From Caulobacter sp. NIBR2454 (GTDB taxonomy: Bacteria; Pseudomonadota; Alphaproteobacteria; Caulobacterales; Caulobacteraceae): a stretch of DNA of 64,000 bases. Made by a program: the position numbers and the translations under genes. The stretch covers positions 3,233,001 through 3,297,000 of the forward strand of contig NZ_CP114871.1 of assembly GCF_027474405.1 (NCBI RefSeq), in the 5' to 3' direction. This document shows positions 1 to 8,727 of this stretch, piece by piece. The notes below the pieces were generated by a model. The model worked only from the letters and a program-made list of their open reading frames with translations, was not told the origin of the DNA and searched no databases. The first letter of the stretch is position 1, and each line of letters opens with the position of its first letter.

Positions 1-1075
1 TGGAGCCGTCGTGGCCGGTGTTCATGGCCTGCAAAAGATCGAAGGCTTCCGATCCGCGCACTTCGCCGACGATGATCCGCTCTGGCCGCATGCGCAGACA
101 GTTCTTGACCAGGTCGCGCATGGTGATCGCCCCCTGCCCCTCCAGGTTCGGAGGCCGGGTCTCGAGCCTCACCACATGCGGCTGCTGCAGCTGCAGCTCG
201 GCGGCGTCCTCACAGGTGATCACGCGCTCGGTGGGGTCGATGAAGGCGGTCAGGGTGTTGAGCAGGGTAGTCTTGCCCGAGCCGGTGCCGCCGCTGATCA
301 ATACGTTGCAGCGGCACGCGCCGATGACGCCGAGAACCCGCGCGCCCTCGGGACTGATGGAGCCGTACTCCACCAGATTCTTCATGGTCAGCTTGTCGCG
401 CTTGAATTTCCGGATGGTCAGGGTCGGACCATCCAGCGCCAGCGGCGGCGCGATGACATTGACGCGACTGCCGTCCGGCAGGCGGGCGTCGCAGATCGGC
501 GAGCTTTCATCGACCCGCCTGCCGACCTGGCTGACGATCCGCTGGCAGATGTTCATCAGCTGGGCGTTGTCGCGAAAGCGGACATTGGTCAGCTGAACCT
601 TGCCGCCCACTTCGATGAACACCCGGCCGGCGCCGTTGACCATGACGTCAGCAATGTCGTCACGCGCCAGCAGCGGTTCCAGCGGGCCATAGCCGAGAAC
701 ATCGTTGGTGATGTCCTGGACCAGATGGTCCTGTTCGGCTGCGGACATCGAGACGTTCTTGATCGCCACCAGTTCGGCGACGATGTCGCGGATCTCGGCG
801 GCGGCCTGCCGACTGTCGAGCTGCGCCAGCTGGGCCAGGTCGATGGTGCCCAACAGGGCGTTGAAAATCGTGTTCTTGGTGGCGTGATAGAAATCGGACT
901 GCTCGCGCACGACCTCCGCGGCGGTCGCCTCGGGCAGCTTCTTGGGCTCGGGCGCGATGCGGATGGCGGGTGTGGACGCGGGCTGCGGCCGCGTGGTTAT
1001 CGACGCGCCGGCGTTCGCCGCCGCCGGAGGCCTGAGGGTGGTTACGACCTGGTCGCCGGGGCGTTTGCCAAACAC
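1..1075 (-). CDS. cpaF: CpaF/TadA pilus assembly ATPase, C-terminus beyond window
   Basis: Secretion-type ATPase that powers extension of the Flp/Tad pilus from the cytoplasmic face of the inner membrane. The minus strand is open from a GTG at 1075 to the window edge (about 358 codons). It reads as CpaF: a variable proline/alanine-rich N-terminus, the conserved ring-ATPase N-domain, then a Walker A motif GGTGSGKTT with its lysine near residue 268, followed by ITCEDAAELQL and the MRPERIIVGEVRG Walker B/His-box region. The GTG starts 4 bases after the cpaE stop, consistent with one operon. The last part of the ATPase domain lies outside the window. Family assignment is secure; the exact start is less so. 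Confidence 0.95.
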   Translation of the reverse strand, partial: MFGKRPGDQVVTTLRPPAAANAGASITTRPQPASTPAIRIAPEPKKLPEATAAEVVREQSDFYHATKNTIFNALLGTIDLAQLAQLDSRQAAAEIRDIVAELVAIKNVSMSAAEQDHLVQDITNDVLGYGPLEPLLARDDIADVMVNGAGRVFIEVGGKVQLTNVRFRDNAQLMNICQRIVSQVGRRVDESSPICDARLPDGSRVNVIAPPLALDGPTLTIRKFKRDKLTMKNLVEYGSISPEGARVLGVIGACRCNVLISGGTGSGKTTLLNTLTAFIDPTERVITCEDAAELQLQQPHVVRLETRPPNLEGQGAITMRDLVKNCLRMRPERIIVGEVRGSEAFDLLQAMNTGHDGS

Positions 1076-1079
1076 GGCC

Positions 1080-2762
1080 TCACCCCCTCTTGAACAGGGA
1101 GGCGAACAACGACGGCTTGGCGGTCGGCGGCGCCTCGCGACGGCTGATCAGGCGGGCCAGATGTTCGATGCCCTCGGCGGCCTTGGACTTGGGCGCCGTC
1201 TCCATGACCATCTGGCCGTTGTTGGCGGCCTCGCCAAACAGCCGCGCCTCGAACGGCAGAACCAGGGAAGGTTCGATGCCCAGCGCCTCGCCGAAATCCT
1301 TTACCGGAATCTCGGGACGGCCAGGGACCCCGACCTGGTTCAAGACAAGGCGGGGCGGCAGGTCGTTCGGCCGGGTCTGGCGGATCAGATCGACGATGTT
1401 CTTGGCGTTGCGCAGGGAGGCAAGATCGGGCGTCGCCACCACCACCAGATCATCCGACGCGATCAGCATCTTGCGCTTCCAGGCGCTCCAGGCGTGCGGC
1501 AGGTCGAGCACCACGAAGGGCGCCGCGCCACGGACCTTCTGCGCGACCTCTTCGAAGGCTTCCGGCGAGATATCGTAGTCCTGGTCAAGGGTCGCCGGCG
1601 CGGCGAAGAGAGAGAGCCGTTCCGAACATTTGACCAGCATGCGGTCCAGCAGGATCGGGTCCAGCCGGTCAGGCTGCGACAGGGCGTCAGCCACCCCTTG
1701 GAGGGGGTCCTGGTTGAAGTCGAGCCCGGCGGTGCCGAAGGCCAGATCGAAGTCCGCCAGCACCGCCCCGGCGTGCAGGCGCTCGGCGATGGCGTAGGCG
1801 AAGTTGTGCGCCAGGGTGGACGAGCCGACCCCGCCCCGCGCACCGACGAAGGCGATCTGGCGACCGGCGAACGGCGTGGCCGGATCGGCGTAGAGCCCCG
1901 TCACCGCCCTGATCAGCGGCAGGGGCCGTAGGGGCGCCACCAGGTACTCGCTCACCCCGCGCCGGAGCAATTCGCGATAGAGAGCGATGTCGTTGGTCTG
2001 TCCCAGGACGATGACCTTGGTGCCGGGGTCGCAAACCTCGGCAAGGGTATCCAGCATGGCCAGCAGGCGCGGCGCCGGCTCTATGCTCTCGACCATGATG
2101 AGCGAGGGCGTCGGCTGATTCTGGTAGTATTCAAGCGCCGCGGCCAGTCCGCCCATCCGCACGGTCGTGGAGGCGCGGCTCATGCGCCGATCACCAGCCG
2201 CCGCTTCGATCAGATCGCCCGTGGCGGGCAAGGCGCAGAAGGCGTGGATCGAAATCCGAGGCACGCCCAGGTCGCTACCCGCGCCGGTCATGGCCAACTC
2301 GACGTCGGCGATCAGATCCGCGACGGGGTTGAGCGCCTCCACCGGTTCGAGCGGTTCGAAGGGAGGGGCGTCGGCCTCGATCACCTCTTCGGGCGCCTCC
2401 ATCTCGAGCGCCAGCGACCCGTCATCCACAGGGTCCGGATCATGGGCTGCGGCGTCATAGGCGGACGGTTCGTAGTCCGGCGTCGTCAGATCTGGATCAT
2501 AGGTCGCCACGGGCTCCGCAACGTCCCCGGCCAGATCCGGCCGCGCGGGCGGGAAGTCGGCGAAGGGATCGGCAGCATCGTCGTCGGCTTCAGCGCGCTC
2601 AGGCTCGATACTGGGCGGCGGCGGCGGCGGCGGGGTCTGGGCCGCGGCCAGAATCTGGCGGTCGGGATCGTCACCCCAAGGCGTGGCAGGGGGTGGCGAG
2701 AAGTCGTCCTCGGCCTCGAAGCCCAGATCAAAGGGGTCGGCCTCAGCCGGTTGGGCGCTCAT
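1080..2762 (-). CDS. cpaE: CpaE/TadZ pilus localisation ATPase
   Basis: ParA/MinD-like protein that places the Tad pilus machinery at the cell pole. The 560 residues divide into an acidic, proline-rich N-terminal 150 residues (likely disordered), a receiver-like domain (about 165-290) and a MinD-type ATPase domain (about 300-540). The P-loop reads GARGGVGSST: the deviant Walker A of ParA proteins with the final lysine replaced by serine, a known trait of the TadZ group rather than damage. The ATG overlaps the cpaD stop by one base (TGATG), so translation is probably coupled. Followed by cpaF. Confidence 0.95.
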   Translation of the reverse strand: MSAQPAEADPFDLGFEAEDDFSPPPATPWGDDPDRQILAAAQTPPPPPPPSIEPERAEADDDAADPFADFPPARPDLAGDVAEPVATYDPDLTTPDYEPSAYDAAAHDPDPVDDGSLALEMEAPEEVIEADAPPFEPLEPVEALNPVADLIADVELAMTGAGSDLGVPRISIHAFCALPATGDLIEAAAGDRRMSRASTTVRMGGLAAALEYYQNQPTPSLIMVESIEPAPRLLAMLDTLAEVCDPGTKVIVLGQTNDIALYRELLRRGVSEYLVAPLRPLPLIRAVTGLYADPATPFAGRQIAFVGARGGVGSSTLAHNFAYAIAERLHAGAVLADFDLAFGTAGLDFNQDPLQGVADALSQPDRLDPILLDRMLVKCSERLSLFAAPATLDQDYDISPEAFEEVAQKVRGAAPFVVLDLPHAWSAWKRKMLIASDDLVVVATPDLASLRNAKNIVDLIRQTRPNDLPPRLVLNQVGVPGRPEIPVKDFGEALGIEPSLVLPFEARLFGEAANNGQMVMETAPKSKAAEGIEHLARLISRREAPPTAKPSLFASLFKRG

Positions 2763-3409
2763 CAGTCCACCACCGTCGAGACGGTGGCCGAAGCCTGCTC
2801 ATCGCGCGCCGAAGAGGTGTTCTCGCCCTTGCGGTAATTATCCATCACCACGTCGCGGCGCGCGGCGGACGCAGGGTCCATGGCGCGGGCGCGGCCAAGG
2901 TCGCGCGGATCGGCGATCTGCGCGGCCATGTTCGCCGCGATGGAGCAGCCGAAGTTGGCGTAGGCGCCGTTGTCCTTGGTGGCGGTCAGGCTTTCCCAGC
3001 CGCCGCATTTGGCCGGCAGGGCGAGGGGGCGTTGGTAGCTGATCTTCAGCGGGCCGCCCTGCGGCGCGTCATAGCCGGCGAACACCACGGTCGCGCCCGC
3101 GGCGCTGAGCAGATCACGCGTCTGCACCGCGACGGCCTGGGTCTTGGGATCGACGCCGAGCGGGGCGGCGACGGTCACCGGGCCCGACCCCAGCTGCACC
3201 CAATCGGCGGCGAAGGCGGCGATGGCCCGGCGCTGGTTGTCGGAAAGTCCATCGGCGTGGGCGGCCAACAGGATCTCCTGCGGCTGCTCGACGACTTGGG
3301 TGCGTTGCTCCCAGGCCACCGAGGTGGTCGGGGCGTCGGGAGCCGCCGTCGCGCAGGCGCCGAGCAGGGCCGTCGATACGATCACGGAGCTGATGATACG
3401 CGCGCTCAT
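2762..3409 (-). CDS. cpaD: CpaD pilus outer-membrane lipoprotein
   Basis: Small outer-membrane-associated lipoprotein of the Tad pilus, thought to assist the CpaC secretin. The start chosen is the ATG at 3409, which overlaps the cpaC stop in an ATGA and gives 215 residues; the frame extends upstream to 3439, but that would bury the signal peptide. The N-terminus has a lipoprotein signal ending in the lipobox LLGAC. The central part, with a conserved ISYQRPLALPAKCGGW-type segment and later cysteine, matches the CpaD family. It lies in the canonical order cpaC-cpaD-cpaE. Confidence 0.93.
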   Translation of the reverse strand: MSARIISSVIVSTALLGACATAAPDAPTTSVAWEQRTQVVEQPQEILLAAHADGLSDNQRRAIAAFAADWVQLGSGPVTVAAPLGVDPKTQAVAVQTRDLLSAAGATVVFAGYDAPQGGPLKISYQRPLALPAKCGGWESLTATKDNGAYANFGCSIAANMAAQIADPRDLGRARAMDPASAARRDVVMDNYRKGENTSSARDEQASATVSTVVD

Positions 3410-4995
3410 TCGATCACGTAGCCGATCGGCCCCTTCCAAGTCTGCCCATCCGGCTGCGCCGGGGGCTTGATCAGTTTGTTCAGGCGGCCCAGCAGAACCG
3501 TCTCCGGATCGCTGGCGATCTGCAGTCCGTCGGCCGGCGTCTGGAGCTCCGAGCCGGCGGGGCCGACGATGTAGGGGGTGACCAGGATGACGAGTTCGGT
3601 CTCGCCCTTGAGATAGTCGCGCGAGCGGAACAGGCCGCCGAGCACCGGCAGCTGCATCATGCCCGGCAGGGAGTCGAGGTTCTGACGGGTCTCTTCGCGC
3701 AGCAGCCCGGCGATCATCATCGATCCGCCGGACGGGAGCTCCACCGTCGTCTCGGCGCGGCGCACATTCAGTCCAGGGACCGACAGGGCTGGACCATTGG
3801 TTCCGCTGGTGACCGAAAAGGCGCCGACGCTAGTGAGTTCGGACACCTCGGTGGACATCTTCAGCGAGATGCGGCCGCCCGACATCACCACCGGCGTGAA
3901 GCCGAGGCCCACACCGAACGGCTTATAGTCGACGGTGACGCGACCATTGTCGTCCTGGTTGACGGGAATGGGAAACTCGCCGCCCGCCAGGAATCGCGCC
4001 GCCTCGCCCGACACCGTGGTCAGATTCGGCTCCGCCAAGGTGCGAACCAATCCGACCCGCTCGAAGGCCTGTAGAGTCGCTTGGGCCTTGTTCAGACCGG
4101 GCGAGCCGGCCGTGTCGCGGGGAACCGCTACGTCGGAGTCGCGGTCGACGATGTCGCACAGGCTTCCAGGCAACCAGCCTGGACCAACGCAGGGCACCTT
4201 AACCTGCGGCTGCTTGGTAGTGTCTAGCTGGTACCCGCCCGACAGCCCGCCGACCAATCCCCCGTTCACGGCGAACCGACCGGCGTTGCTGATCAGATAC
4301 TGCGCCTCGCCCAACTGGCCGAGCACGGCGCTGGTGTTGAAGCCCAGCTGCTTGATGATGTTGCGCTGGACCTCGACGATCCGCACCTTGAGCATCACCT
4401 GGTCCTTGCCGGCGATGCTGATCATGTTCAGCACGTTTTCCGGCTTTCCGACCATGCGCGTGGCGATCAGGTTGGCGCGGTCAGAGTCGACGGGATTGGC
4501 CACCTGGCCGCTGAGGATGACCCCCTCGCCCAGCGGCTCGACCGAGACACGGGCGCCGGGCAGGACGCGGTTGATCGTGTCGGCCAGGGCGGCGCCGTCC
4601 TGGTTCACGCGAATATCCAGCGCGAGGATGCGCCGGCCCGATGCGTCGAAGAACACGGCGTCGGTCTGGCCGATCCCGGTACCGAGAATAAAGATGCGAC
4701 GGGGTGATCGCAGCACGGCGTCCGCCACGGCGGGGTTGGTGACCAGCAGGTCCCGCGCATCGACGGGCAGTTCGACGATGGCCGATTTACCCCTGGGCAG
4801 ATCCAGGCGTCGCGCGCCGGTGGTGGACAGGTCCACGCGCAGGGCCGAACCCTGGGCGCTTGGCGCCAATGGCAGGGCGCTGACCGGTGCCGGCGCGGCG
4901 CGGCGGCGAACGACGGGGTCTGGGCCGTCGGCCGCCGCCGTGGTCGCGGACAGGGCGGCGACAGCGGCCGTCAGGATCAGACCAAGATGCTTCAT
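3406..4995 (-). CDS. cpaC: CpaC/RcpA pilus secretin
   Basis: Outer-membrane secretin forming the channel through which the Flp pilus emerges. The 529 residues begin with a signal peptide (cleavage after about residue 22), then a pilus-assembly N-domain with the VTNPAVADAV motif (about 80-150), a BON-like segment and the secretin homology domain (about 290-480) with the VPGL and GLLREETR strands typical of the family. Length is normal. Its ATG overlaps the cpaB stop (ATGA) and its stop overlaps the cpaD start, so three genes are translationally coupled. Confidence 0.95.
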   Translation of the reverse strand: MKHLGLILTAAVAALSATTAAADGPDPVVRRRAAPAPVSALPLAPSAQGSALRVDLSTTGARRLDLPRGKSAIVELPVDARDLLVTNPAVADAVLRSPRRIFILGTGIGQTDAVFFDASGRRILALDIRVNQDGAALADTINRVLPGARVSVEPLGEGVILSGQVANPVDSDRANLIATRMVGKPENVLNMISIAGKDQVMLKVRIVEVQRNIIKQLGFNTSAVLGQLGEAQYLISNAGRFAVNGGLVGGLSGGYQLDTTKQPQVKVPCVGPGWLPGSLCDIVDRDSDVAVPRDTAGSPGLNKAQATLQAFERVGLVRTLAEPNLTTVSGEAARFLAGGEFPIPVNQDDNGRVTVDYKPFGVGLGFTPVVMSGGRISLKMSTEVSELTSVGAFSVTSGTNGPALSVPGLNVRRAETTVELPSGGSMMIAGLLREETRQNLDSLPGMMQLPVLGGLFRSRDYLKGETELVILVTPYIVGPAGSELQTPADGLQIASDPETVLLGRLNKLIKPPAQPDGQTWKGPIGYVIE

Positions 4996-5876
4996 GGGCG
5001 CACCGCCACGGCGCCGGTGGCGCCGGCCCGGTGAATGCGCACCACGCCCGCGCCATCCTCCGCGCTGGGGCGGGGGCCGCTGGAACCGCCAGCGTCGGCG
5101 TAGGGCCGCAAGGCCAGGACTACGTCGCCCTGAGCCTTCGCCCGCATAAGCGCTTCGGCTTCCGGAGGGCTCACCTCCAGCGTGGCGACCGCCCCGATGA
5201 GGGTGTTGGCGCCCTTGGCGGCGGCGGGGCTCTGGTCGATGGCCAGGACGCGGATGTTGGCTAGCACTGTGTCGGCCGTGAACTGCGCCTTGGGCGCCGA
5301 GCCCAGCGACAGACCGGCGGGTTCGACTTCCCGACTCTGCAAAACATCAACCCGGTCGCCGGGAAGGATGAAGCCGCCAGCCCCATTCTGGACAGAAATC
5401 GGCACGGCGACCGCGCGCATTCCGGGACGCAGGACCGCGGCCATGAAGCCGCCCTCACCGCCCCGGACGATCTTTCCGGCCAGGATCGGTTCGCCGGCCG
5501 CGATGGACTCGCGCACCACCGCGCCTTCAAGGGCCTGGGCGGCGCCTCCGCCGCCCAGCATCTGGCCGGCGGCTTCGGCGACCTTTTTGGCGTCAGATGG
5601 CTTTTCGACCGGAGCGGGCGCGGCGCCGTCGGTGATGAAGGCGGGGTTGAGCGCGTCGGCGGGCCAGGATCGCCAGGTGACGTCCCCGGCCACCAGGCGC
5701 GTTCCGATCGGCAACTCACGCGTGGAGACGAGGACCTGCGTCATGGGCGTCGAGGGTCCCGCCACCGTCTGAGCGACGGGCGCGTCCGCCGGCCGGCTCG
5801 CCATGCGCATGACGAACCACGCGCCAAGAGCGGCGATGGCGGCGACCACAAAGACCAGAATACGCGCGGCGCTCAT
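4992..5876 (-). CDS. cpaB: CpaB/RcpC pilus assembly protein
   Basis: Periplasmic, membrane-anchored Tad component that stabilises the secretin. The ATG at 5876 gives 294 residues beginning with one membrane helix (about residues 5-22). A SAF domain follows (about 50-115, with the ELPIGTRLVAGDVTWRSWP strand pair), then the RcpC/CpaB domain with the PGMRAVAVPISVQNGAGGFILPGDRVDVL-type motif written here only in outline. The open frame runs further upstream to 5969, but the upstream part is low-complexity and lacks a membrane start. It is coupled to cpaC by an ATGA overlap. Confidence 0.93.
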   Translation of the reverse strand: MSAARILVFVVAAIAALGAWFVMRMASRPADAPVAQTVAGPSTPMTQVLVSTRELPIGTRLVAGDVTWRSWPADALNPAFITDGAAPAPVEKPSDAKKVAEAAGQMLGGGGAAQALEGAVVRESIAAGEPILAGKIVRGGEGGFMAAVLRPGMRAVAVPISVQNGAGGFILPGDRVDVLQSREVEPAGLSLGSAPKAQFTADTVLANIRVLAIDQSPAAAKGANTLIGAVATLEVSPPEAEALMRAKAQGDVVLALRPYADAGGSSGPRPSAEDGAGVVRIHRAGATGAVAVRP

Positions 5877-5996
5877 GAACTTGACGTTTCGGCCCCTCCC
5901 GCCGCCGGCTGACTGGCCGGTAGTGCCTGGGCGGACGCAGGGCGCATCTCGCCTATCAGACGGATTCAACCTTTTGGTGATTATGGTTAACGAGCC

Positions 5997-6536
5997 CTAA
6001 ACCGGGGCCGCCAACATCCCCTCGGAAGCTCCGAAAAGCGCTTTGGCCACGACGCCGTGGGGAAAGGCCGCGAGCGCACCCACACAAATGGCCACGCCGT
6101 AGGGCGCGCCGGCGGTCGGATCGGCCAGACGGTCCACCCAGGCGGCCCGGCCAAGGGCCAGGGGCCGCAACATCGGCGAGCGCAGCGCCAGCAGGCCGAC
6201 GGCGAGGCCGCCCCCGGCCAAGGCCGTCACCAGCATGAAGGGCGCAATCGCGGGCCAGCCCAGCCAAAGGGCGGCGGCGGCCATCAGCTTGGCGTCGCCA
6301 CCACCAATCCACCCCAGGGCGAACATGCCCATGCCCATCACCAGGGCGGCCATGCCGACGAGGACCGCAAGACCGGCCGCGGCCCAGCTTACGCCGCAAA
6401 GGATCGCGGCCAGCGGAAAAGCCGCGACGAGGGCAAGTGAAATCCAGTTGGGGATGGTGAAGCTGGTCAGATCCTTCAACCCGCCGACGACGAGGAGGAT
6501 GGGGAAGACCAAGACAGCGAGCATCTGGAGCGACAT
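5997..6536 (-). CDS. cpaA: CpaA prepilin peptidase (A24 family)
   Basis: Inner-membrane aspartyl protease that processes the PilA prepilin and probably the pseudopilins. 179 residues with about six hydrophobic helices and both A24 aspartates visible: KDLTSFTIPNW near the N-terminus and GGGDAKLM in the middle. There is no N-methyltransferase domain, as usual for TadV/CpaA. It lies between pilA and cpaB, separated from pilA by a strong hairpin and from cpaB by a 120-base gap, so it may have its own promoter or be reached by read-through. Confidence 0.94.
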   Translation of the reverse strand: MSLQMLAVLVFPILLVVGGLKDLTSFTIPNWISLALVAAFPLAAILCGVSWAAAGLAVLVGMAALVMGMGMFALGWIGGGDAKLMAAAALWLGWPAIAPFMLVTALAGGGLAVGLLALRSPMLRPLALGRAAWVDRLADPTAGAPYGVAICVGALAAFPHGVVAKALFGASEGMLAAPV

Positions 6537-6598
6537 GCGAGGCCAGTCTGCGAGGGGGCGGTAAAATGGGTCTTAAGAGAGCGCGCGCCACAAACAGA

Positions 6599-6624
6599 AA
6601 AGGCCGCGGCGAACCGCGGCCTTT
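6599..6624 (-). terminator. hairpin between pilA and cpaA
   Basis: Perfect 11-bp inverted repeat (AAAGGCCGCGG / CCGCGGCCTTT) with a 4-base CGAA loop, 23 bases downstream of the pilA stop. On the minus transcript it ends in a short U run. A terminator or attenuator here would let pilin mRNA greatly exceed that of the assembly genes. Confidence 0.8.
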
Positions 6625-6646
6625 AAAGTTTGTCTGGCGACGAGCG

Positions 6647-6814
6647 CTATTGGGCGAGCTCGTCCGCGGCTTCTTGCAGTTTGCCTTCAAGATTGGTGCC
6701 CAGCACGCCAAAGACGGTGATCACCGTCACGGCGATGGCCGCGATGATGAGGCCGTACTCAATGGCGGTGGCGCCCGACGCGTCTTTCAGGAAGCGGTTG
6801 AAGAACTTCGACAT
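6647..6814 (-). CDS. pilA: Flp-type major pilin PilA
   Basis: Structural subunit of the polar Tad/Flp pilus, exported as a prepilin and cut by CpaA. The ATG at 6814 gives 55 residues: MSKFFNRFLKD, then the cleavage motif SG|ATAIEYGL with the conserved glutamate-tyrosine, then one hydrophobic helix and a short tail. The frame is open to 6835, but the ATG chosen gives the usual 10-14 residue leader and matches Caulobacter PilA in length and sequence style. Its promoter region carries a CtrA-like box about 95 bases upstream. Confidence 0.96.
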   Translation of the reverse strand: MSKFFNRFLKDASGATAIEYGLIIAAIAVTVITVFGVLGTNLEGKLQEAADELAQ

Positions 6815-7145
6815 TGCTCGATCTCCCATAAGCAATTTTGGAAAGGGCGACCAAGGCGCAAAGCCGCGCTCACCCCGAAAAGCCTGCCGACTGTGCGGGA
6901 TATCAAATTAATCGATAGTAAATACGGATATCTTTACTTGCTTTACTGAATTTAACCACGAACGCATACTGTCGCATATACGACATATATTATGATTAAC
7001 TTGCATTTGCATTAATATCGGGAAACCAAGTTGAAAGCGCGAATTTTGGGCTTGGCGGCGCGCCCATGCCGGACTAGCGGGCCTTCAGACTTTGTTGACC
7101 ATGACACCACAGACTCAAACATCAGCTTCCGTAGCCGAGCCCGTC
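6815..7145. other. divergent pilA / secretin-N-protein intergenic region
   Basis: About 330 bases without a convincing gene, much richer in A/T than its surroundings (especially 6900-7020), as expected for a promoter region. Besides the CtrA-like box, it contains TTAA at 6952, 6996 and 7012 and a short repeat TTGCATTTGCA near 7001-7011. Promoters for both divergent units presumably lie here. Confidence 0.6.
6908..6922 (-). promoter_or_regulatory. CtrA-like box upstream of pilA
   Basis: TTAA-N7-TAAA, one base off the TTAA-N7-TTAA consensus for the cell-cycle regulator CtrA, in an AT-rich stretch 94-108 bases upstream of the pilA start. pilA is a known CtrA target in Caulobacter crescentus. 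Direct binding here is inference. Confidence 0.5.
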
Positions 7146-7610
7146 ATGCGCCACCCCCTTCCACGTCTGCTCGCCCTCTTGACCGCAAGCCTGGCTGTCG
7201 CTGGTCCGGCGAGCGCCCAGAGCGTGGCCGCGACCATCGATCAGGCTGTCCGCATCGCCTTCCCGGCCGCCGTTCGCGATGTCGTGGTGGGCAATCCGGC
7301 CATCGCCGATATCACCCTGCTGGACGGCCGCACGGCGGTGGTCCTGGGACGAAGCTTCGGGGTGACCAGCCTGACCGCGTTCGACGCGGCCGGCCGGACG
7401 GTCTTTGATCGCCAGATCGTGGTCGGCAGCGGCGACGCCAATCAAATGGCGCTCTATCGCGGCGCGGAGATCAACCACTACGCCTGCGCGCCGCGCTGCG
7501 AGCGCACGCCGATGCCTGGCGAGCCCGAAAGCGCCTACAAGAAATTTGAAGAGCCCTACGGCGCCTACTACGACCGCTCCAAAAAACCCTCCGGCGACGG
7601 CTCTCGCTAA
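7146..7610 (+). CDS. pilus assembly secretin-N-domain protein (orphan CpaC-like N-domain)
   Basis: 154 residues from the ATG at 7146, which starts a clean signal peptide (MRHPLPRLLALL... cleaved after ASA). An ATG at 7101 is in frame but would bury the signal. The mature part matches only the N-terminal domain of CpaC-type secretins: AFPAAVRDVVVGNPAIADITLL, with no secretin domain following. The C-terminus is rich in proline and tyrosine and carries two cysteines (CAPRC). Divergent from pilA and followed by two TadE-like genes, so it is probably an accessory periplasmic pilus factor. Caulobacter genomes encode similar accessory Cpa proteins near pilA, but I cannot assign a specific name. Confidence 0.8.
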   Translation: MRHPLPRLLALLTASLAVAGPASAQSVAATIDQAVRIAFPAAVRDVVVGNPAIADITLLDGRTAVVLGRSFGVTSLTAFDAAGRTVFDRQIVVGSGDANQMALYRGAEINHYACAPRCERTPMPGEPESAYKKFEEPYGAYYDRSKKPSGDGSR

Positions 7611-7669
7611 ACGGTCGATTAGCCTAGACGCCCTTAGGCTCGGGTTCTCTTGTCGGAGGACCTCGCCTG

Positions 7670-8203
7670 GTGCGCTGGCGACCACCCCATATCGTCCGAA
7701 GCTTCGCCGCCGATCGGCGCGGCGCGGCGGCTGTTGAGTTCGGCTTGGTCGCCCTGCCCTTCACCCTGCTGGTCTTCGCCATCGTCGAGCTGGGCCTGGT
7801 GTTCATGGCCTCGACCACCTTGCACAACGCGCTAGACGCCGCCTCGCGTCGGGTGCGTACCGGCGAGGTGCAGAGCGCGGGGCAAAGCGCTGCGGCTTTC
7901 AAGGCCTCGGTCTGTGAGGAGATGACCTGGCTGTCCAGCCGGTGCGATGACCTCTATCTGGACGTTCGGACCTACGCCAGTTTCGCCGGAATGACCCCCA
8001 CCAATCCCGTGGTCGATGGCGACATCGACCCCGAGGCCATGAGCTTTCAGCCCGGCGGCGGCGGGGCCATCGTGCTCGTACGCGGCTACTTCCGATGGCG
8101 GCTGATTACGCCCCTGCTCAATGAGAGCCTGATCAATCTGGCGGGGGGCCAGCGAATGATCATGGCCGGATCTGCGTTTCGCAACGAGCCCTTCCCATGG
8201 TGA
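7670..8203 (+). CDS. TadE-family pseudopilin
   Basis: 177 residues from a GTG. The TadE signature is clear near the N-terminus: DRRGAAAVEFGLVALPF followed by a hydrophobic helix, the class of minor pseudopilins thought to initiate or cap the Tad pilus. The rest is a periplasmic globular domain with two nearby cysteines (residues about 82-92). The stop overlaps the next gene by 7 bases, indicating coupled expression of two TadE-like partners. Confidence 0.88.
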   Translation: MRWRPPHIVRSFAADRRGAAAVEFGLVALPFTLLVFAIVELGLVFMASTTLHNALDAASRRVRTGEVQSAGQSAAAFKASVCEEMTWLSSRCDDLYLDVRTYASFAGMTPTNPVVDGDIDPEAMSFQPGGGGAIVLVRGYFRWRLITPLLNESLINLAGGQRMIMAGSAFRNEPFPW

Positions 8204-8727
8204 GCCTTACGCGCCGGCTGATGGCAGACCGACGGGGCGTCTCAGCCGTGGAATTCGCCCTGGTCGCGCCGCTTCTGATCGCCTTCTATTTCGGGGTGGC
8301 TGAGCTGACCCAGGCGATGATGGCCATGCGCAAGGTCAGCCATGTGGCGTCCACCCTCGGCGACCTGACCGCCCAGAGCGATCGGCTGAACAACGCTCAG
8401 GTGGCCGATATCTTCGAGGCCTCGCGCCTGATCCTCGCCCCCCTGCCCGCGAACGCCCTGCAGGCCCGGATCAGCAGCCTGACCGCCAATGACCAAGGGG
8501 TCGTTCGGGTGGATTGGAGCGACGGCCGTAACATGGCGGCGCTCGCGGCGAACGCTCAACACACCCTGCCGGCCGGCGTCGTCGCCCCTGGCCAAAGCAC
8601 CATCATGGCCGAGGTGACGTACAACTACGACTCGCCACTGGGTTACTTCCTACCCGGTGGTCAAACCTTCAGCCGCACCTATCATCTGCGCCCCCGTCGC
8701 GTGGCCAAGGTGGAACGGGTCAGCTAG
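8197..8727 (+). CDS. TadE-family pseudopilin, second copy
   Basis: 176 residues. It begins MVSLTRRLMADRRGVSAVEFALVAPLL, the same TadE/TadF leader and helix as the preceding gene, followed by a longer periplasmic domain ending YHLRPRRVAKVERVS. It has no cysteine pair, unlike its neighbour, so the two are probably distinct subunits rather than a fresh duplication. It ends convergently, overlapping the stop of the minus-strand lipoprotein gene by 4 bases. Confidence 0.87.
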   Translation: MVSLTRRLMADRRGVSAVEFALVAPLLIAFYFGVAELTQAMMAMRKVSHVASTLGDLTAQSDRLNNAQVADIFEASRLILAPLPANALQARISSLTANDQGVVRVDWSDGRNMAALAANAQHTLPAGVVAPGQSTIMAEVTYNYDSPLGYFLPGGQTFSRTYHLRPRRVAKVERVS

